DNA of 64,000 nucleotides from Skermanella rosea. Its GTDB lineage: Bacteria > Pseudomonadota > Alphaproteobacteria > Azospirillales > Azospirillaceae. A program made the position numbers and the translations under genes. Under the pieces are notes generated by a model, which saw only the letters and a program-made list of their open reading frames with translations, ran no database searches and was not told where the DNA came from. The stretch spans positions 4,891,471 through 4,955,470 of the forward strand of contig NZ_CP086111.1 in assembly GCF_016806835.2 (NCBI RefSeq), in the 5' to 3' direction. The stretch's first letter is position 1; the number at the start of each line of letters is the position of its first letter. Below, one piece after another: positions 24,983 through 34,038 of the stretch.

Positions 24983-25804
24983 TCAGCCGACCCTTCGCTC
25001 CAGCCACCCGACCGCGAAATCCGTGATCTCCGCCGCATCCACCAGCGTCGCGGGCGCGTCCCCGACCAGCCCCCGGGCACCCCGGCCGGCCGCCAGGAAC
25101 TCCTCCACGATGGTGGCGAAATAGTCCTCCTCAAGGCCGGGGACGACCGGATCGGCGGTTTCGAACTCCTCGACCATGCGCCACACGGTCCCGGCCGGCG
25201 TGGCGAACGGGACCTCGTGGCGGCGGACGCGCTTGCCCGGGATGCGCGCCAGGTGCTCGGCATGGTGCAGCAGGGTCATGGTGTCCAGCGGCGCGCCGAC
25301 CATCAGCACCTTGCCGCGCGCGGCGACCAGTTTCGCCAGGGGCGATCCCTCGCCGTAGCCGTAGTCGAGCGGATGGTCGGCGGTGAACCACGCCGCGTCA
25401 GCGCCGATCGCGGCGACGGATGCCCCCGGGTTGCCGCTCCGCCGGCTGCCGGGATAGGTCTGGACGAACTCCGCCAGGATTCCGTTGTCCCGGGCCGCCC
25501 GCGAGGCCAGGGGGTCGAAGGGAGGCACGTGGGCGCGCCACGCCTCGGGAACGCGTCCGTCCCGATCCAGGAGTTCGTCGTACCGGGCGTCCCAGTCGGT
25601 ATAGGCGAGGATGGTTCCACCCGGGCCGCCCATGCCGCCGACCGCGTCGAGCAGCGCGCCGATCAGCGCGTCGGGGCCGTTCAGCAGCCGCCCGACGCGG
25701 CTCATGGCGGCGTGGACCATGACGTCGTCGCCGGGGCGGATGCCCAGACGCTCGATGTCGTCGCGCAATGAAAACCTTGTCCGGAAAGGCAATTCCAGGG
25801 TCAT
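24983..25804 (-). CDS. AAC(3)-family aminoglycoside N-acetyltransferase-like protein
   Basis: 273 residues. Antibiotic_NAT fold: DIERLGIRPGDDVMVHAAMSRVG, GGTILAYTDWDARYDE, FDPLASRAARDNGILAEFVQ, RSGNPGASVAAIGADAAWF, then HPLDYGYGEGSPLAKLVAARGKVLMVGAPLDTMTLLHHAEHLA with the conserved His-rich region. Family members acetylate the 3-amino group of aminoglycosides, but many chromosomal homologues have no proven resistance role. No integron or cassette signature is present; its position in the post-tRNA patch is suggestive of transfer. Confidence 0.85.
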   Translation of the reverse strand: MTLELPFRTRFSLRDDIERLGIRPGDDVMVHAAMSRVGRLLNGPDALIGALLDAVGGMGGPGGTILAYTDWDARYDELLDRDGRVPEAWRAHVPPFDPLASRAARDNGILAEFVQTYPGSRRSGNPGASVAAIGADAAWFTADHPLDYGYGEGSPLAKLVAARGKVLMVGAPLDTMTLLHHAEHLARIPGKRVRRHEVPFATPAGTVWRMVEEFETADPVVPGLEEDYFATIVEEFLAAGRGARGLVGDAPATLVDAAEITDFAVGWLERRVG

Positions 25805-25936
25805 GCTGTTCCCGCCCGGGGCGGCCCTATTTTGTCCTATCCGGGACGAAACTTGTAATAGCGAAATGATCCATTAATGCTCCACAAAACTGCTTAGAAC
25901 CCGGGCACCGCTGATCGAGGGTGCAGGCGTTATTCC

Positions 25937-27310
25937 ATGAAAACCAGATCCCGTCTTACGCTGCTTGTCGCCGCCGCGTCGATGACCTGCGCAGTCCAGG
26001 TCGCCAGTCCCGCACAGGCCCAGACACAGGCGCAAACACAGGCCAACACCGTGGACCCAGCCTGGTTCCGGACGCCGGAACCCCAGGGCACCGGGGCCAG
26101 GACCATCCCGGTCCACAACGGGCAGTCGCTCCAGGATGCGCTGAACCGGGCCAAGCCTGGCGACGTGGTCGAGATCCACGAGGGAGTCTACAAGGCTTCG
26201 AGGGGCTTCGTCATCCTCAACTCCGGCACGCCGGCGCAGTGGATCACCGTGCGCGCGGCGGCGGGGGCGACGCCGACGCTCGACCTGAACAACACCGGGT
26301 CGTTCCAGATCACCGCGTCCAACGTCGTGGTCGAAGGGCTGGAGATCGTCAACGGCCTGGGGGACAACATCCATATCTCCCCGTGGCAGGGATCGATCCG
26401 CAACATCATCGTGCGCGGCATGAAGATCCATTCGCTGAAGACGGGTGCCGGGGCGGCGATCAAGATCAACCGGAACAACCAGATCAAGGCCGACGTCGAG
26501 AACGTCTATATCGAGGACTCCGACCTTCAGCAGCCGATCAACAATGCCGTCGTGGACGGCGTCGGCGTGCGTACCGCCGTGGTCAGGAACAACTGGATCC
26601 ACAACCCGACCCAGGGCAACTCCGGCATCTTCTTCAAGGGCGGCTCCTCCCAGGTCCTGATCGAGGGCAACCTGATCAGCGGCATCCGGGGCAATTCGGC
26701 GCTCATGCTGGGCGGCAACAGCGGCGGGCAGTATTTCGACCCGGATTTCGCCTCGCAGGAAGGCGTGGACCAGATCGCCCGCAACAACATCATCGCGGAC
26801 TACGACGACTCCGCCATCGAGGTCCGGGGCGTGGTGCGCGGCGCCATCTACCACAACACCATCGTCGGCGCCTCGCCCTACACGGCCTTCCGCCTGACCT
26901 ATGGCAACAACGCCGCCGGCGGTCGGAGCGGCAACCAGCAGATCACGATCAGCGACAATCTGGTCATCCACACGGCACCCACCCCGATGATGTATGCCTG
27001 GAACGACGGCAACGTGGGCAGCTTCAGCGTCGGCCCGCAGCTGTGGGCGGGGCTGTTCAAGCAGTATGAGCGCAACGGCCTGCCGACCTTCCCGCAGAAA
27101 TTCGACGTGCCGGTCAGCCGGTACGACGTCGCGAACATCGTGCGGAACCCGAGCCACGACGGCCTGACCGGCCTGGACGACGCCCGGTCGCGCTATGCCC
27201 TGACCGCCCGCAGCCCGGCGCTGGGCAATGCGAGCGGCTTGACCAGGACGCTGTTCGACGCCGTCGGCGAAGTCCGCTCGAAGGCGCCCTCGCTGGGCGC
27301 GCTGGAGTAA
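25937..27310 (+). CDS. Secreted right-handed parallel beta-helix protein, possible polysaccharide lyase
   Basis: 457 residues. Signal peptide cleaved after AQA near residue 31; the next residues are a Gln/Thr-rich run. The core reads as helix rungs: NGQSLQDALNRAKPGDVVEI, EGVYKASRGFVI, PAQWITVRAAAGATPTLDLN, FQITASNVVVEGLEIVNG, then many N-rich repeats. This resembles PL6/chondroitinase-B-like or Ca-dependent lyase scaffolds, but I cannot point to catalytic Lys/Arg. A lyase would supply the unsaturated uronates used by the kdu block 4.5 kb upstream (inference). The 132 bp before it holds no gene. Confidence 0.7.
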   Translation: MKTRSRLTLLVAAASMTCAVQVASPAQAQTQAQTQANTVDPAWFRTPEPQGTGARTIPVHNGQSLQDALNRAKPGDVVEIHEGVYKASRGFVILNSGTPAQWITVRAAAGATPTLDLNNTGSFQITASNVVVEGLEIVNGLGDNIHISPWQGSIRNIIVRGMKIHSLKTGAGAAIKINRNNQIKADVENVYIEDSDLQQPINNAVVDGVGVRTAVVRNNWIHNPTQGNSGIFFKGGSSQVLIEGNLISGIRGNSALMLGGNSGGQYFDPDFASQEGVDQIARNNIIADYDDSAIEVRGVVRGAIYHNTIVGASPYTAFRLTYGNNAAGGRSGNQQITISDNLVIHTAPTPMMYAWNDGNVGSFSVGPQLWAGLFKQYERNGLPTFPQKFDVPVSRYDVANIVRNPSHDGLTGLDDARSRYALTARSPALGNASGLTRTLFDAVGEVRSKAPSLGALE

Positions 27311-27331
27311 GGGCGGGAGCCGGTCCCGCCC
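27311..27331. terminator. GC-rich hairpin after the beta-helix gene
   Basis: GGGCGGGA and TCCCGCCC around GCCGG, starting right after the stop codon and lying between convergent genes. No T tract, so at best a weak terminator. Confidence 0.4.
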
Positions 27332-27352
27332 ACATGGTCTATCAGCGGCGGC

Positions 27353-27793
27353 CTATCGGCGGCGGCCGTCCGGATCGTCCAGGCGGCGACCGCACAGCAG
27401 GTCCAGGGCCATGACGCCGGCCACCGCGGCGGTGGCCGCGGCGACCCTTTCCGTGTCGGAGCGGTCCGAGGCCCAGGCCCTGCCCAGCAGCGCCAAGTCG
27501 ATCGCGTCGCCGCCGACCCGGGCCCAGACCCAACCGGCGCGGGCCGGCCGGCGGGTGGCCAGGATGCCGAGCCCGCTGGCGATCTCCCGCAGGCCGACCG
27601 CCCGCATCGCGGTTACGTTCTCCTCCTCGTCGGGCACCCCGATCAGCCGCGCCATCCCCGCGGGTGCCGCGACCTGCGCAAGCCCCAGCGCCAGGCTGAA
27701 CCAGCCCAGCCCCCGGGCCAGCCGCTCGCCCGTCCCGTCGGCGTGCCGCCATGGCTCCGGCCGGGTCTCCCGGATCTCCCGATACGCAGTCAT
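27353..27793 (-). CDS. Small membrane protein, 146 residues
   Basis: Not firmly recognised. Three to four hydrophobic stretches (GLGWFSLALGLAQVAAP, AVGLREIASGLGILA, DAIDLALLGRAW, AAATAAVAGVMALDLLCG) separated by charged loops. The pattern RxLGWFSLxLGLxQVxxPxxxxRLIG..D recalls the membrane region found ahead of SRPBCC/cyclase-dehydrase domains, here as a free-standing protein. Function unknown. Confidence 0.6.
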   Translation of the reverse strand: MTAYREIRETRPEPWRHADGTGERLARGLGWFSLALGLAQVAAPAGMARLIGVPDEEENVTAMRAVGLREIASGLGILATRRPARAGWVWARVGGDAIDLALLGRAWASDRSDTERVAAATAAVAGVMALDLLCGRRLDDPDGRRR

Positions 27794-28180
27794 TGAAATC
27801 CCCCTCGGATCTGGCTTCCGCGCTCTGCGTCGGCCAACAGGCGGCGCCCTCCAACCTTGCGCGGTCCGCCCGGATTAACGCTTCTGCCGCGGCCGGCGGC
27901 GGTGCGGGACCACGGACGATAAAGGAACACCGGCCTGCGCCACGGAACATATCCGATATCTTTCGAGAGATGCTCCAGTGTTCGCCGATACAACTGAAAC
28001 ATCATTCCCGGTCACCGGAAATATCCAGGACAAATCCTTGGGCTATCACTTTGGCCGTCCGCAACGCTCCGGATCGAGATTGCGGGAACCGGGATCCTGG
28101 ACCGGCCGGAAGAGGTCCGCGCCAGGCGCCCCAGATTTCAACACCGGCCCCGACGCGGGCCTGTTCCAAGGGGACCACAC
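27794..28180. other. Intergenic region before the RTX gene
   Basis: About 390 bp between divergent genes. No supported coding frame. It must hold the RTX operon promoter; AT-richer patches near 27945-27975 and 27995-28045 are the likely area. Confidence 0.4.
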
Positions 28181-29356
28181 ATGGCCAATCCCACCAACGG
28201 CAACGACATCCTCGACGGCACCAACGGCAACGACGTCATCGTCGGCCTCGACGGCGACGACATCCTGAACGGCAAGGGCGGCAACGACACCCTGATCGGC
28301 AACCGGGGCAGCGACAAGCACAATGGCGGCCACGGCCACGACAAGATCGTCTGGAATAACGGCGATGGCTCCGACTTCAACGACGGCGGCTCGGGCCACG
28401 ACACCCAGATCGTCAACGGCTCGGTCACCGACGGCGACCAGTTCGTAGTGAAAGCCAACGGCTCCGGCTTCGTGTTCGACCGCGTCAACCTCGTGCCGTT
28501 CAAGCTGACCGACAAGAACATCGAGAAGCTGGAAGTCAACGGTGGCGGCGGCCACGACACGTTGAAGATCGGCGACATGACCGGGACCAGCCTGAAGGAG
28601 GTCCTCTTCAACGGCGGGCACGGCGACGACTTCCTGGATGCCAGCGCCACCAACATCCCCGTCAAGGCCAACGGCGGCTCGGGCAACGACACGATGCTCG
28701 GCGGCTCCGCCGACGACGTGCTGAACGGCGACGGCGGCAACGACGTGCTGGTCGGCGGCCGCGGCACCGACAAGCACAATGGCGGCCATGGCAACGATAC
28801 GATCGTCTGGAACAACGGCGACGGGTCGGACTTCAACGACGGCGGCTCGGGCTACGACACCCAGGTGGTCAACGGCGCCAACGCCGCCGGCGACGAGTTC
28901 GTGGTCAAGGCCAACGGCTCCGGCTTCGTGTTCGACCGCGTCAACCTCGTGCCGTTCAAGCTGACCGACAAGAACATCGAGAAGCTGGAGGTCAACGGCG
29001 GCGGCGGCCACGACAAGCTGAAGATCGGCAACATGGCGGGCACCAGCCTGAAGGAAGCCGTCTTCAGCGGCGGCTCGGGCAACGACAAGCTGGACGCCTC
29101 CCATACCAACATCAAGGTCACGGCCTATGGCGGCCACGGCCACGACTGGCTCGCCGGCGGCTCCGCGCACGACATCCTGAAGGGGGACGCGGGCGACGAC
29201 CACATCAGCGGCGGGCATGGCAACGACAAGATCTACGGCGGCGCGGGCAAGGACACGCTGACCGGCGGCAGCGGCGCCGACCATTTCTACGTGGACAAGC
29301 ACGACGTGATCACGGATTTCCAGAAAGGGATCGACACCATCCACTGGATCGCCTGA
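28181..29356 (+). CDS. RTX (hemolysin-type calcium-binding) secreted protein with internal duplication
   Basis: 391 residues. Starts directly with RTX nonapeptides (GNDILDGTNGNDVIVGLDGDD) and ends with GGAGKDTLTGGSGADHFYVD and VITDFQKGIDTIHWIA, a C-terminal type I secretion signal. The body is a duplicated ~152-residue module containing FVVKANGSGFVFDRVNLVPF and KLTDKNIEKLEVNGGGGHD twice. No signal peptide. No protease or lipase domain, so it is probably a structural or calcium-binding matrix protein. The next two genes encode a type I secretion ABC protein and membrane-fusion protein, clearly its exporter. An AAGGGG box precedes the ATG. Confidence 0.9.
   Translation: MANPTNGNDILDGTNGNDVIVGLDGDDILNGKGGNDTLIGNRGSDKHNGGHGHDKIVWNNGDGSDFNDGGSGHDTQIVNGSVTDGDQFVVKANGSGFVFDRVNLVPFKLTDKNIEKLEVNGGGGHDTLKIGDMTGTSLKEVLFNGGHGDDFLDASATNIPVKANGGSGNDTMLGGSADDVLNGDGGNDVLVGGRGTDKHNGGHGNDTIVWNNGDGSDFNDGGSGYDTQVVNGANAAGDEFVVKANGSGFVFDRVNLVPFKLTDKNIEKLEVNGGGGHDKLKIGNMAGTSLKEAVFSGGSGNDKLDASHTNIKVTAYGGHGHDWLAGGSAHDILKGDAGDDHISGGHGNDKIYGGAGKDTLTGGSGADHFYVDKHDVITDFQKGIDTIHWIA
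28313..29224. repeat. 456-bp direct repeat inside the RTX gene (two units)
   Basis: Units begin at 28313 and 28769. The longest shared block (from about 28459 and 28915) is identical for over 70 bases. Encodes the duplicated 152-residue module. Confidence 0.8.
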
Positions 29357-29453
29357 TCTCCGCCGGAAGGCGGTAGGGACGGGGAAGACGGCCGGGTCCG
29401 GAGCGTTTCCGGGCCCGGTCCTGTCCGGGACATGCCCGCTGGAGCACCTGACC

Positions 29454-31145
29454 ATGATACATGACGACCCCCTGGCCGGGGCGCTGGCCGGCGCGCTCGC
29501 GCGGTGCCGCCGGCCCCTGCTGTGGATCGCGGGATTCAGCCTGCTGATCAACATCCTGATGCTGACCTCGTCGCTCTACATGATGCAGGTCTTCGACCGG
29601 GTCCTCGCCTCCGGCAGCCTCGCCACCCTGGTTTTCCTGACGCTCGCCGCGGGCGGGGCGCTGGCCCTGATGAGCGGCCTCGATTATATCCGGTCCCGGG
29701 TCCTGTCCGGCCTGGGCGAGTGGCTGGAGCGGCGGCTCGGCGCCGCGGCGCTGGAACGCTCGATCGACGGCATCCTGGCCGGCCGGAACGAGCGCGCCGA
29801 CGCGCTCCGCGACCTGGAGGCGCTGCGGGGGTTCTTCTCCGGCGGGGTGACCTTCCTGTTCGACGCGCCCTGGGTTCCCGTCTACATCGCCGTGATCTAC
29901 CTGCTGCACCCCGTACTCGGCCACCTGGCGGTGGCGTCGGCGGCGGCGCTGCTGGCCCTGGCGCTCGCCAACAACGGCCTGACCGCGAAGCCGCTGGCGG
30001 CGGCCGGCATCGCGGGCCGCCGGGCGATGCGCACGGCCGACGCCGCCCTGCGCAACGCCGAGGCGGTCGAGGCCATGGACCTGATGCCCGGCATCGTGCG
30101 GCGCTGGGACCGGGACCATGGTGAAGCCCTGGCCAACCAGGCCGCCGCCGCCCGCACCGGCGCCCTGCTGCTCAACGTCACCAAGTTCCTGCGCCAGATG
30201 GTCCAGGTCGGCATCCTGGCGCTGGGGGCCTGGCTGGTCGTCCGTCACGAGTTGACCGGCGGGGCCATGATCGCGGGTTCGATCATCCTGAGCCGCGCGC
30301 TCCAACCGGTCGAGCTGGCGATCGGCGGCTGGAAGCAGGTGTCGAACGCGCGGGCGGCGCGGCGGCGCCTGGACGGTTTCTTCGGCCGGCCCCGGCGCCG
30401 GCCCCGTGGGCTGCCGCTGCCCGCGCCGAAGGGTCATCTGAGCGTCGAGGACCTGGTGTTCCGGCCGCCGGGCGGCGACCGGCCCGTCCTGTCCGGGGTG
30501 AGCTTCGACGCGAGGCCGGGCGAGGCGGTGGCGGTGATCGGCGCCTCCGCCGCCGGCAAGTCCACCCTGGCCCGCCTGCTGGTCGGCCTGCACCCGGCGA
30601 CGGCCGGCAGCGTCCGGCTGGACGGCGCCGAGATCTTCGCTTGGCGGCGCGACGACATCGGGCGCCATGTCGGCTACCTGCCCCAGGACGTCGAGCTGTT
30701 CGCCGGCACCGTGGCCGACAACATCGCCCGCCTGCACACGCCCGACCCGGAAGCGGTGGTGGCCGCCGCCCTGCTCGCCGACTGCCACGACATGATCCTG
30801 AGGCTGCCCAAGGGCTACGACACGGAGATCGGCGACGGCGGCGCGCTGCTGTCGGGCGGCCAGCGCCAGCGGATCGGGCTGGCCCGCGCCCTCTACGGCA
30901 ACCCCAGGCTGGTGGTCCTGGACGAGCCGAACGCCAGCCTGGACGTGGAGGGGGACGAGGCCCTGACCCGCGCGATCGCCGCCCTGAAGCGCGGCGGCGC
31001 CACCGTGGTCGTGATCGGCCACCGGCCCAGCACGCTGGCCCAGACGGAGCGCATCCTCGTGCTCGCCGAGGGACGCCTCCAGCTGTTCGGCCCGCGCGCC
31101 GCGGTGATCGACCACCTGAAGCAGCGGCAGGTCCACGCCGTCTAG
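29454..31145 (+). CDS. Type I secretion ABC transporter (PrtD/HlyB-like)
   Basis: 563 residues. Membrane part with about six helices (residues ~20-300), then the nucleotide-binding domain: Walker A GASAAGKST, Q-loop GYLPQDVELFAGTVADNIA, signature LSGGQRQRIGLARAL, Walker B LVVLDEPNASLD and H-loop VVVIGHRPS. No C39-like N-terminal domain, so it is PrtD-type, as used for RTX and protease export. 97 bp after the RTX gene and followed by its adaptor. No TolC-type outer-membrane gene in the window. Confidence 0.93.
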   Translation: MIHDDPLAGALAGALARCRRPLLWIAGFSLLINILMLTSSLYMMQVFDRVLASGSLATLVFLTLAAGGALALMSGLDYIRSRVLSGLGEWLERRLGAAALERSIDGILAGRNERADALRDLEALRGFFSGGVTFLFDAPWVPVYIAVIYLLHPVLGHLAVASAAALLALALANNGLTAKPLAAAGIAGRRAMRTADAALRNAEAVEAMDLMPGIVRRWDRDHGEALANQAAAARTGALLLNVTKFLRQMVQVGILALGAWLVVRHELTGGAMIAGSIILSRALQPVELAIGGWKQVSNARAARRRLDGFFGRPRRRPRGLPLPAPKGHLSVEDLVFRPPGGDRPVLSGVSFDARPGEAVAVIGASAAGKSTLARLLVGLHPATAGSVRLDGAEIFAWRRDDIGRHVGYLPQDVELFAGTVADNIARLHTPDPEAVVAAALLADCHDMILRLPKGYDTEIGDGGALLSGGQRQRIGLARALYGNPRLVVLDEPNASLDVEGDEALTRAIAALKRGGATVVVIGHRPSTLAQTERILVLAEGRLQLFGPRAAVIDHLKQRQVHAV

Positions 31146-31217
31146 CCGGCCGGCCCCGTCCCGCCCCTCTTAAGACCGGACCCAGGCCGCCCCGTGCGGC
31201 GAACCGAGGACACCATC

Positions 31218-32564
31218 ATGACCGCATCCGTTCCCGCCAACGATCCGTTCCCTCCGGCCGGCTTCCCGGCGATCCCGGACCTTCCGCCGGTCCGACGCGC
31301 CCTTCTGGCCGGCGCCGCGCTGGCCGTCCTCGGGTTCGGCGGCTTCGGGACCTGGGCTTCCCTCGCCCCCCTGTCGAGCGCCGCCGTGGCCGGCGGCATC
31401 GTCGTGGCGGACACCAACCGCAAGACCGTCCAGCATCTGGACGGCGGCATCGTCGCCGAGATCCTGGTGCGCGACGGCGACCGGGTCGAGGCCGGGCAGG
31501 TGCTGATGCGCCTGGACGACCTGGAGACCCGCTCCACCGTGACCCTGCTGGAGGACCAGCGCCGCGCCTATGCCGCCCAGGAGGCCCGCTTGCTGGCCGA
31601 ACGTGACGGCACCGACGCGCTGGTCTTCCCGGAGGACCTCGCGGCCCTGCGCGGCGACGCCGCCGTTGCCGAGATCCTGTCCGGGCAGGAACGCATCTTC
31701 GAGAGCTACCGCGCGTCCCTGGAAGGCCGCACCGAGGTGACCCGCCAGCGGATCGCCCAGTACCGCTCCCAGATCAGCGCCTTCGAGGCCCAGCTGGCGG
31801 CGGGACGGCGGCAGCTCGACCTGATCCAGGAGGAACTGGCCGGGGTGAGGGAGCTGTTCGCGAAGGGACTGGAGCGCAAGCCGCGGCTGCTCGCCCTCCA
31901 GCGGCAGGCGGCCGGCCTGGACGGCGAGCAGGGCGAGTTTTCCAACAGGATCGCCCAGGCCCGCGAAGCGATCGCCCAGGCCGAGATGGAGATCCTGTCC
32001 ATGCGCGCGGACCGGCGGAACGAAGTTACGGCCGAGCTGCGGGAGGTCCAGATGCGACTGGCGGAACTGCGGGAGAAGCTGGCCGCCGCCCGGGTCCGCC
32101 AGGGGCGTCGCGATCTCGTCGCCCCCGAAGCCGGGACCGTGCTCAATCCGCGCTATTTCGCGCCCGGCGCCGTGGTGCCGGCCGGCGGGCCGGTGCTCGA
32201 CCTGGTGCCCCTGGACGACCGGCTGGTGGTGGAGGCCAGGATACGGCCGGGCGACATCGACGTGGTGCATGCCGGGCTGCCGGCGAAGGTGATCCTGTCG
32301 GCCTTCAAGATGCGGACGACGCCGCAGATCGACGCGCGGGTGATCCGCGTCTCCGCCGATGCCCTGAAGGACGAGCGCACAGGGGAATTCTATTATTCGG
32401 CCCGGGTCGCCGCCGCCCCGGACCAGCTGGAGAAACTGGGCGACCTCCGCCTTCAGCCCGGCATGCCGGCCGAGACCCTGATCGTGACCGGCGAGCGGAC
32501 CCTTCTGCAATATCTGCTGCAGCCGGTCCGGGACACGTTCCGCACCGCTTTCCGGGAGGAGTAA
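31218..32564 (+). CDS. Type I secretion membrane-fusion protein (HlyD/PrtE-like)
   Basis: 448 residues from the ATG at 31218 (MTASVPANDPF). One N-terminal membrane helix (~30-52), then the lipoyl half-motif GGIVVADTNRKTVQHLDGGI, a long coiled coil (~95-290, rich in E, R, L and Q), the second lipoyl half and a beta-barrel (PGDIDVVHAGLPAKVILSAF). It bridges the ABC protein to an outer-membrane channel. In operon with the ABC gene. Confidence 0.92.
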   Translation: MTASVPANDPFPPAGFPAIPDLPPVRRALLAGAALAVLGFGGFGTWASLAPLSSAAVAGGIVVADTNRKTVQHLDGGIVAEILVRDGDRVEAGQVLMRLDDLETRSTVTLLEDQRRAYAAQEARLLAERDGTDALVFPEDLAALRGDAAVAEILSGQERIFESYRASLEGRTEVTRQRIAQYRSQISAFEAQLAAGRRQLDLIQEELAGVRELFAKGLERKPRLLALQRQAAGLDGEQGEFSNRIAQAREAIAQAEMEILSMRADRRNEVTAELREVQMRLAELREKLAAARVRQGRRDLVAPEAGTVLNPRYFAPGAVVPAGGPVLDLVPLDDRLVVEARIRPGDIDVVHAGLPAKVILSAFKMRTTPQIDARVIRVSADALKDERTGEFYYSARVAAAPDQLEKLGDLRLQPGMPAETLIVTGERTLLQYLLQPVRDTFRTAFREE

Positions 32565-32583
32565 GGGCGATCGTCCGAGGAGT

Positions 32584-32973
32584 TTACCCGAAGAGGTCCC
32601 GAGGCACCGGCGCGCTGACCCAGCCGGTCGGACAGGGAGGAAGACTGGCGCGAACATCCGCCTCGCGCCGGGAGCAGTCATTGGGCTCCCCCGGGCGCGC
32701 GAACATGACCGCCTGATAGGCGCCACTTTCGCCGCAGAGATGGATCGGCTGGTCCGGGTGAAGTTTCGTCACCATCGCGGCGGCCGGCGACGGGGCGTCG
32801 AGCACATCGACCTTGGCGGAAAGCCTGACCGTATCCTCCAGGCAGGCTTTCCGGTCGACCGCGACTGGCGGGGGCGTGTCCTCCGCCGTATCGGGCAGGT
32901 GGGCCGCACAACCGGCGACGGAAAGCCAAACGCATGCCTGGGCAAGGGCGATGAACCTGTCCGTCGTCGGCAT
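32584..32973 (-). CDS. Small lipoprotein with SH3-like region
   Basis: 129 residues. N-terminal hydrophobic segment ending in SVAGC, a lipobox, so Cys22 is probably lipidated. After a Pro-rich spacer, a ~65-residue segment (VRLSAKVDVLDAPSPAAAMV, TKLHPDQPIHLCGESGAYQA, WVSAPVPRDLFG) looks like an SH3b-type fold; several Cys may form disulphides. Encoded 9 bp after the SH3-DUF2272 protein, so co-transcribed. The pairing could be enzyme plus periplasmic inhibitor (inference); function unproven. Confidence 0.7.
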   Translation of the reverse strand: MPTTDRFIALAQACVWLSVAGCAAHLPDTAEDTPPPVAVDRKACLEDTVRLSAKVDVLDAPSPAAAMVTKLHPDQPIHLCGESGAYQAVMFARPGEPNDCSRREADVRASLPPCPTGWVSAPVPRDLFG

Positions 32974-32982
32974 GGCGGTTCC

Positions 32983-33777
32983 CTAGTCGTCGGTTCTGTT
33001 CCGCAGGATCGCGAAGGTATGCTTGGTTTCGGCCAGGAAATCACCGGGCGCAAGGTCGTAAACGGCGATACCGACCGAATTTCCGACATTGCCTCCGATC
33101 GCAAGCAGGCGCTGCTTGGCGGAGTCGACATGCACGACGATGTCGGTATGGCTCCTGTAGCTGTCCAGGGCCGCCGCGACGTCATAAGTGACGGTCGGGG
33201 CGTAAGAGGGATTGTCGCGCGCCACGATGTCCCCGATCTGGGGCTTGACCTCGTTCAGGCGGTACCCCCAGAACGGCAGGGACTTGTTCTCCTTGATGCG
33301 GCCCTGGATCGCCTGGTGGATGTATTTGGAGTGAGCCGCGGCGAAGCCGAACTTGGCATAGGCATCCCCGGCCCTGCGCACCATGAAGGAAATCGCGGCT
33401 GCGGACCACGGCACGTCCACGTCGGTGCCGTCGAGATGGGGAAGGCCGATCGCTTTCCACATTTCCCCGACATGGTCCGAATAGGGTTTGACGTTCTCCT
33501 TCCCGAGGCCCCGCGAAAAACGCATGTATTCGCGGTGCACGGAGGCGATCAGCGCCTCGCGGTTCTTGGTCAGGGGCGCGCGCAGGAACTTCTTCGATAC
33601 AAAACCTTTCGTCTCTTCGCCCCCGAGACTTGCCGAGCAGCGAACCCAGCCGCCTGCCGCATCCTCCAGCGTTTCCACTGGCTGAGCGAGATAGACGGAA
33701 CCGATCACGTTATTGTCCTGATCAGAGGGAGAACTCCGGAGATTCAGCGATTCCGCAGTGACATACATGGTGGACAT
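32983..33777 (-). CDS. SH3b + DUF2272 protein, putative peptidoglycan-acting enzyme
   Basis: 264 residues. SH3b domain ~1-65 (MYVTAESLNLRSSPSDQDNN, GWVRCSASLGGEETKGFVSK). DUF2272 ~85-250: REYMRFSRG, DVPWSAAAISFMVRRAGDAY, FAAAHSKYIHQAI, PQIGDIVARDN, DIVVHVDSAKQRLLAIGGNV. DUF2272 belongs to the NlpC/P60-CHAP-like peptidase clan as I recall; the S/AxxF and H...IV.H patterns suit it, but a catalytic Cys is not obvious (Ser occupies the WSAAA position). No signal peptide, which is odd for a cell-wall enzyme. GAGGAAG precedes the ATG. Confidence 0.75.
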   Translation of the reverse strand: MSTMYVTAESLNLRSSPSDQDNNVIGSVYLAQPVETLEDAAGGWVRCSASLGGEETKGFVSKKFLRAPLTKNREALIASVHREYMRFSRGLGKENVKPYSDHVGEMWKAIGLPHLDGTDVDVPWSAAAISFMVRRAGDAYAKFGFAAAHSKYIHQAIQGRIKENKSLPFWGYRLNEVKPQIGDIVARDNPSYAPTVTYDVAAALDSYRSHTDIVVHVDSAKQRLLAIGGNVGNSVGIAVYDLAPGDFLAETKHTFAILRNRTDD

Positions 33778-33864
33778 CGGACTTCCTCTTCAAACTGCAT
33801 GAAGTGGCGCGCACCAACGATCGAGGCCTGCCGAATACTGAACAGGTATTACGCCATTCGCAAT

Positions 33865-33880
33865 ATGTCCACTAGGACAT
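33865..33880. promoter_or_regulatory. Short palindrome between divergent genes
   Basis: ATGTCC, spacer ACTA, GGACAT. Located in the 260-bp gap between the SH3-DUF2272 gene and the lipoprotein gene at 34039; possible operator. The rest of the gap holds no gene. Confidence 0.3.
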
Positions 33881-34038
33881 GCCCCAAATGTCATAAGATG
33901 ATTTGCACAGGTATTCCGCTGGAGAGCCGCTGCCCCCTCCCCAGGTCCGGACGGCGGGAAATTTCGCTCGACTCGAGCTTTGGGAGGAAATGCGAAAAGG
34001 CCTGTTGAGCGCCCCGTGTATTAGGGGAGATCCAGGAT

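Noticed and set aside
25937-27310. Firm call of the beta-helix protein as an alginate or pectate lyase
   Set aside because: The fold is readable but no catalytic Lys/Arg motif could be identified by eye.
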